DNA from: Oscillospiraceae bacterium
Lineage (GTDB): Bacteria > Bacillota > Clostridia > Oscillospirales > Oscillospiraceae
NCBI GenBank assembly: GCA_031266955.1
Contig: JAISAA010000190.1
Coordinates: forward strand, 1 to 6,727
DNA length: 6,727 nucleotides
Reading direction: 5' to 3'
Position 1 is the first letter of the stretch. Each line of letters opens with the position of its first letter. A program made the translations under genes and the position numbers. The notes beneath the pieces were generated by a model. It was not told the origin of the DNA and did no database searches. It saw nothing but the letters and a program-made list of their open reading frames with translations. Positions 5,517 through 6,727 of this stretch are shown in pieces.

Positions 5517-5801
5517 ATGAATCTGAAACCCTTATCCGACAGAGTGATCGTAAAGCAGATCGAAGCGGAGGAAAAGACGAAGAGCGGCATAATTTTAACG
5601 AGCGCCGCGCAGGAAAAGCCGCAGGTCTACGAGGTCGTGGCCGTTGGACCCGGAGGCAAGATCGACGGCGAGGACGTCGTTATGACCGTCAAGGTCGGCG
5701 ACCGCGTGTTAATGGGCAAATACTCCGGTACGGAGGTCAAGGTGGACGAAGAGGAATACACGATAGTCAAGCAGGGCGATATTCTCGCGATAGTCGAGTA
5801 A
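5517..5801 (+). CDS. groES: Co-chaperonin GroES (Hsp10)
   Basis: A full-length 94-residue GroES, the heptameric lid of the GroEL folding chamber in the cytoplasm. It begins MNLKPLSDRVIVK. The mobile loop that docks on GroEL spans about 16-34, with the hydrophobic contact IIL at 25-27. VVAVGPGG (40-47) leads into the roof loop, and the conserved end KYSGTEVKVDEEEY...GDILAIVE is intact. GGGAGGT (5503-5509) precedes the ATG at 7 bases. It is first in the heat-shock operon, under the promoter at 5369-5397 and CIRCE control, with groEL 30 bases downstream. Nothing is abnormal in the protein. Confidence 0.99.
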   Translation: MNLKPLSDRVIVKQIEAEEKTKSGIILTSAAQEKPQVYEVVAVGPGGKIDGEDVVMTVKVGDRVLMGKYSGTEVKVDEEEYTIVKQGDILAIVE

Positions 5802-5831
5802 ATTACAATTATTCTTAAGGAGGCATTTCAT

Positions 5832-6727
5832 ATGGCAAAGCAAATCATCTACGGCGAGGAAGCTCGCCGCGCGCTTGAAAACGGCGTAAATCAGCTCGCC
5901 GACACGGTGAAGCTCACGATAGGTCCCAAGGGACGCAACGTGGTGCTCGATAAAAAATACGGCTCGCCGCTCATCACGAACGACGGCGTGACCATCGCGA
6001 AAGAAATCGAGCTGAAGGACCCGTTTGAGAATATGGGCGCGCAGCTCGTGCGCGAGGTGGCGTCAAAGACGAACGACGTAGCGGGCGACGGCACGACGAC
6101 GGCCACGGTGCTCGCGCAGGCCATTATCCGCGAGGGGATCAAAAACGTCGCGGCGGGCGCCAACCCGATGGTTATGAAGCGCGGGATCGAAAAGGCGACG
6201 GCGGCGGCCGTCGAGGCTATACGCTCGAATTCTCAGCCCGTGTCGGGCTCTAAGGACATCGCGCGCGTCGGCGCGGTATCCTCGGGACAGGAGGAAATAG
6301 GCGCGCTGATCGCGGAGGCGATGGAGAAGGTCTCGCGCAACGGCGTTATCACCGTCGAGGAATCCAAGACGGCGGAAACATATTCCGAGGTCGTCGAGGG
6401 TATGCAGTTTGACCGCGGCTACATCACCCCGTATATGGTGACGGATTCGGACAAGATGGAGGCTGTGTTCGATGAACCGTTCATACTCATCACCGATAAG
6501 AAAATCTCAAACATTCAGGAAATTCTGCCTGTTCTGGAACAGGTTGTTCAGTCCGGGCGCAAGTTCGTCATCATCGCCGAGGACGTGGAGGGCGAGGCGC
6601 TGGCGACAATCATTCTCAACAAGCTCCGCGGCACGTTCCACTGCCTGTGCGTCAAGGCCCCGGGCTTCGGCGACCGCCGCAAAGAAATGCTGCGCGACAT
6701 CGCGGCGCTCACGGGCGGCGAGGTGAT
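5832..6727 (+). CDS. groEL: Chaperonin GroEL (Hsp60), 5' part
   Basis: The first 298 codons of GroEL; the gene continues past the right edge. It is the ATP-driven tetradecameric chaperonin that folds proteins with GroES. AAGGAGG (5817-5823) lies 8 bases before the ATG. The equatorial ATP site is intact: TIGPKGRN (29-36), NDGVTIAKEIE (50-60, D51) and AGDGTTTATVLA (84-95), with D86 matching the catalytic Asp87 of E. coli. The apical domain starts near 190 with EGMQFDRGYITPYM (189-202); its M202 replaces the E. coli Phe and is typical of Firmicutes. KAPGFGDRR (275-283) is conserved. A slightly unusual HCLC (270-273) places two cysteines beside this strand. The missing part holds the rest of the apical domain, the second half of the equatorial domain and the C-terminal tail. 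It is co-transcribed with groES. Confidence 0.99.
   Translation, partial: MAKQIIYGEEARRALENGVNQLADTVKLTIGPKGRNVVLDKKYGSPLITNDGVTIAKEIELKDPFENMGAQLVREVASKTNDVAGDGTTTATVLAQAIIREGIKNVAAGANPMVMKRGIEKATAAAVEAIRSNSQPVSGSKDIARVGAVSSGQEEIGALIAEAMEKVSRNGVITVEESKTAETYSEVVEGMQFDRGYITPYMVTDSDKMEAVFDEPFILITDKKISNIQEILPVLEQVVQSGRKFVIIAEDVEGEALATIILNKLRGTFHCLCVKAPGFGDRRKEMLRDIAALTGGEV

Overview
The window looks like a chromosomal piece of a fairly GC-rich member of the Firmicutes, probably class Clostridia. The evidence is a CIRCE-controlled groES-groEL operon whose products closely resemble Firmicutes chaperonins, strong AGGAGG-type ribosome binding sites, clean sigma-A-type promoters, and a BlaI-family repressor paired with an M56 (BlaR1/MecR1-like) membrane peptidase. 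The species cannot be named from the sequence.

Layout. Positions 1-4283 are all minus-strand genes. In transcription order they are: a zinc-ribbon DUF1801 protein (4283-3879); an S12 beta-lactamase-fold serine hydrolase without a signal peptide (3790-2351); a small Asp-rich lipoprotein (start placed at 2313, end 1438); a BlaI/MecI/CopY-family repressor (1344-967); and an M56 sensor-protease that overlaps the repressor gene by 8 bases and runs off the left edge (974-1). Positions 4284-4515 form a divergent promoter region. A plus-strand Pr6Pr/AIG1-type membrane protein follows (4516-5208). A 308-base intergenic region (5209-5516) holds phased A-tract repeats, the groE promoter and an enlarged CIRCE operator. 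Then come groES (5517-5801) and the first 298 codons of groEL (5832 to the right edge).

How the parts fit together. The most interesting reading is a small BlaI-type regulon. The window contains two copies of the core operator pattern TACAnnTGTA, and both are intergenic. One (1378-1387) lies across the spacer and -10 of a near-consensus promoter for the repressor-protease pair, as expected for autoregulation. The other (3864-3873) lies just upstream of the serine hydrolase-lipoprotein pair. This suggests that the M56 protease, on sensing an unknown external signal, relieves BlaI repression of itself and of a cytoplasmic penicillin-binding-fold hydrolase plus a surface lipoprotein. No secreted beta-lactamase is visible. 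The other half of the window is housekeeping heat-shock chaperonin DNA, but its control region has extra HrcA half-sites and a run of A-tracts spaced by whole helical turns just upstream of the promoter.
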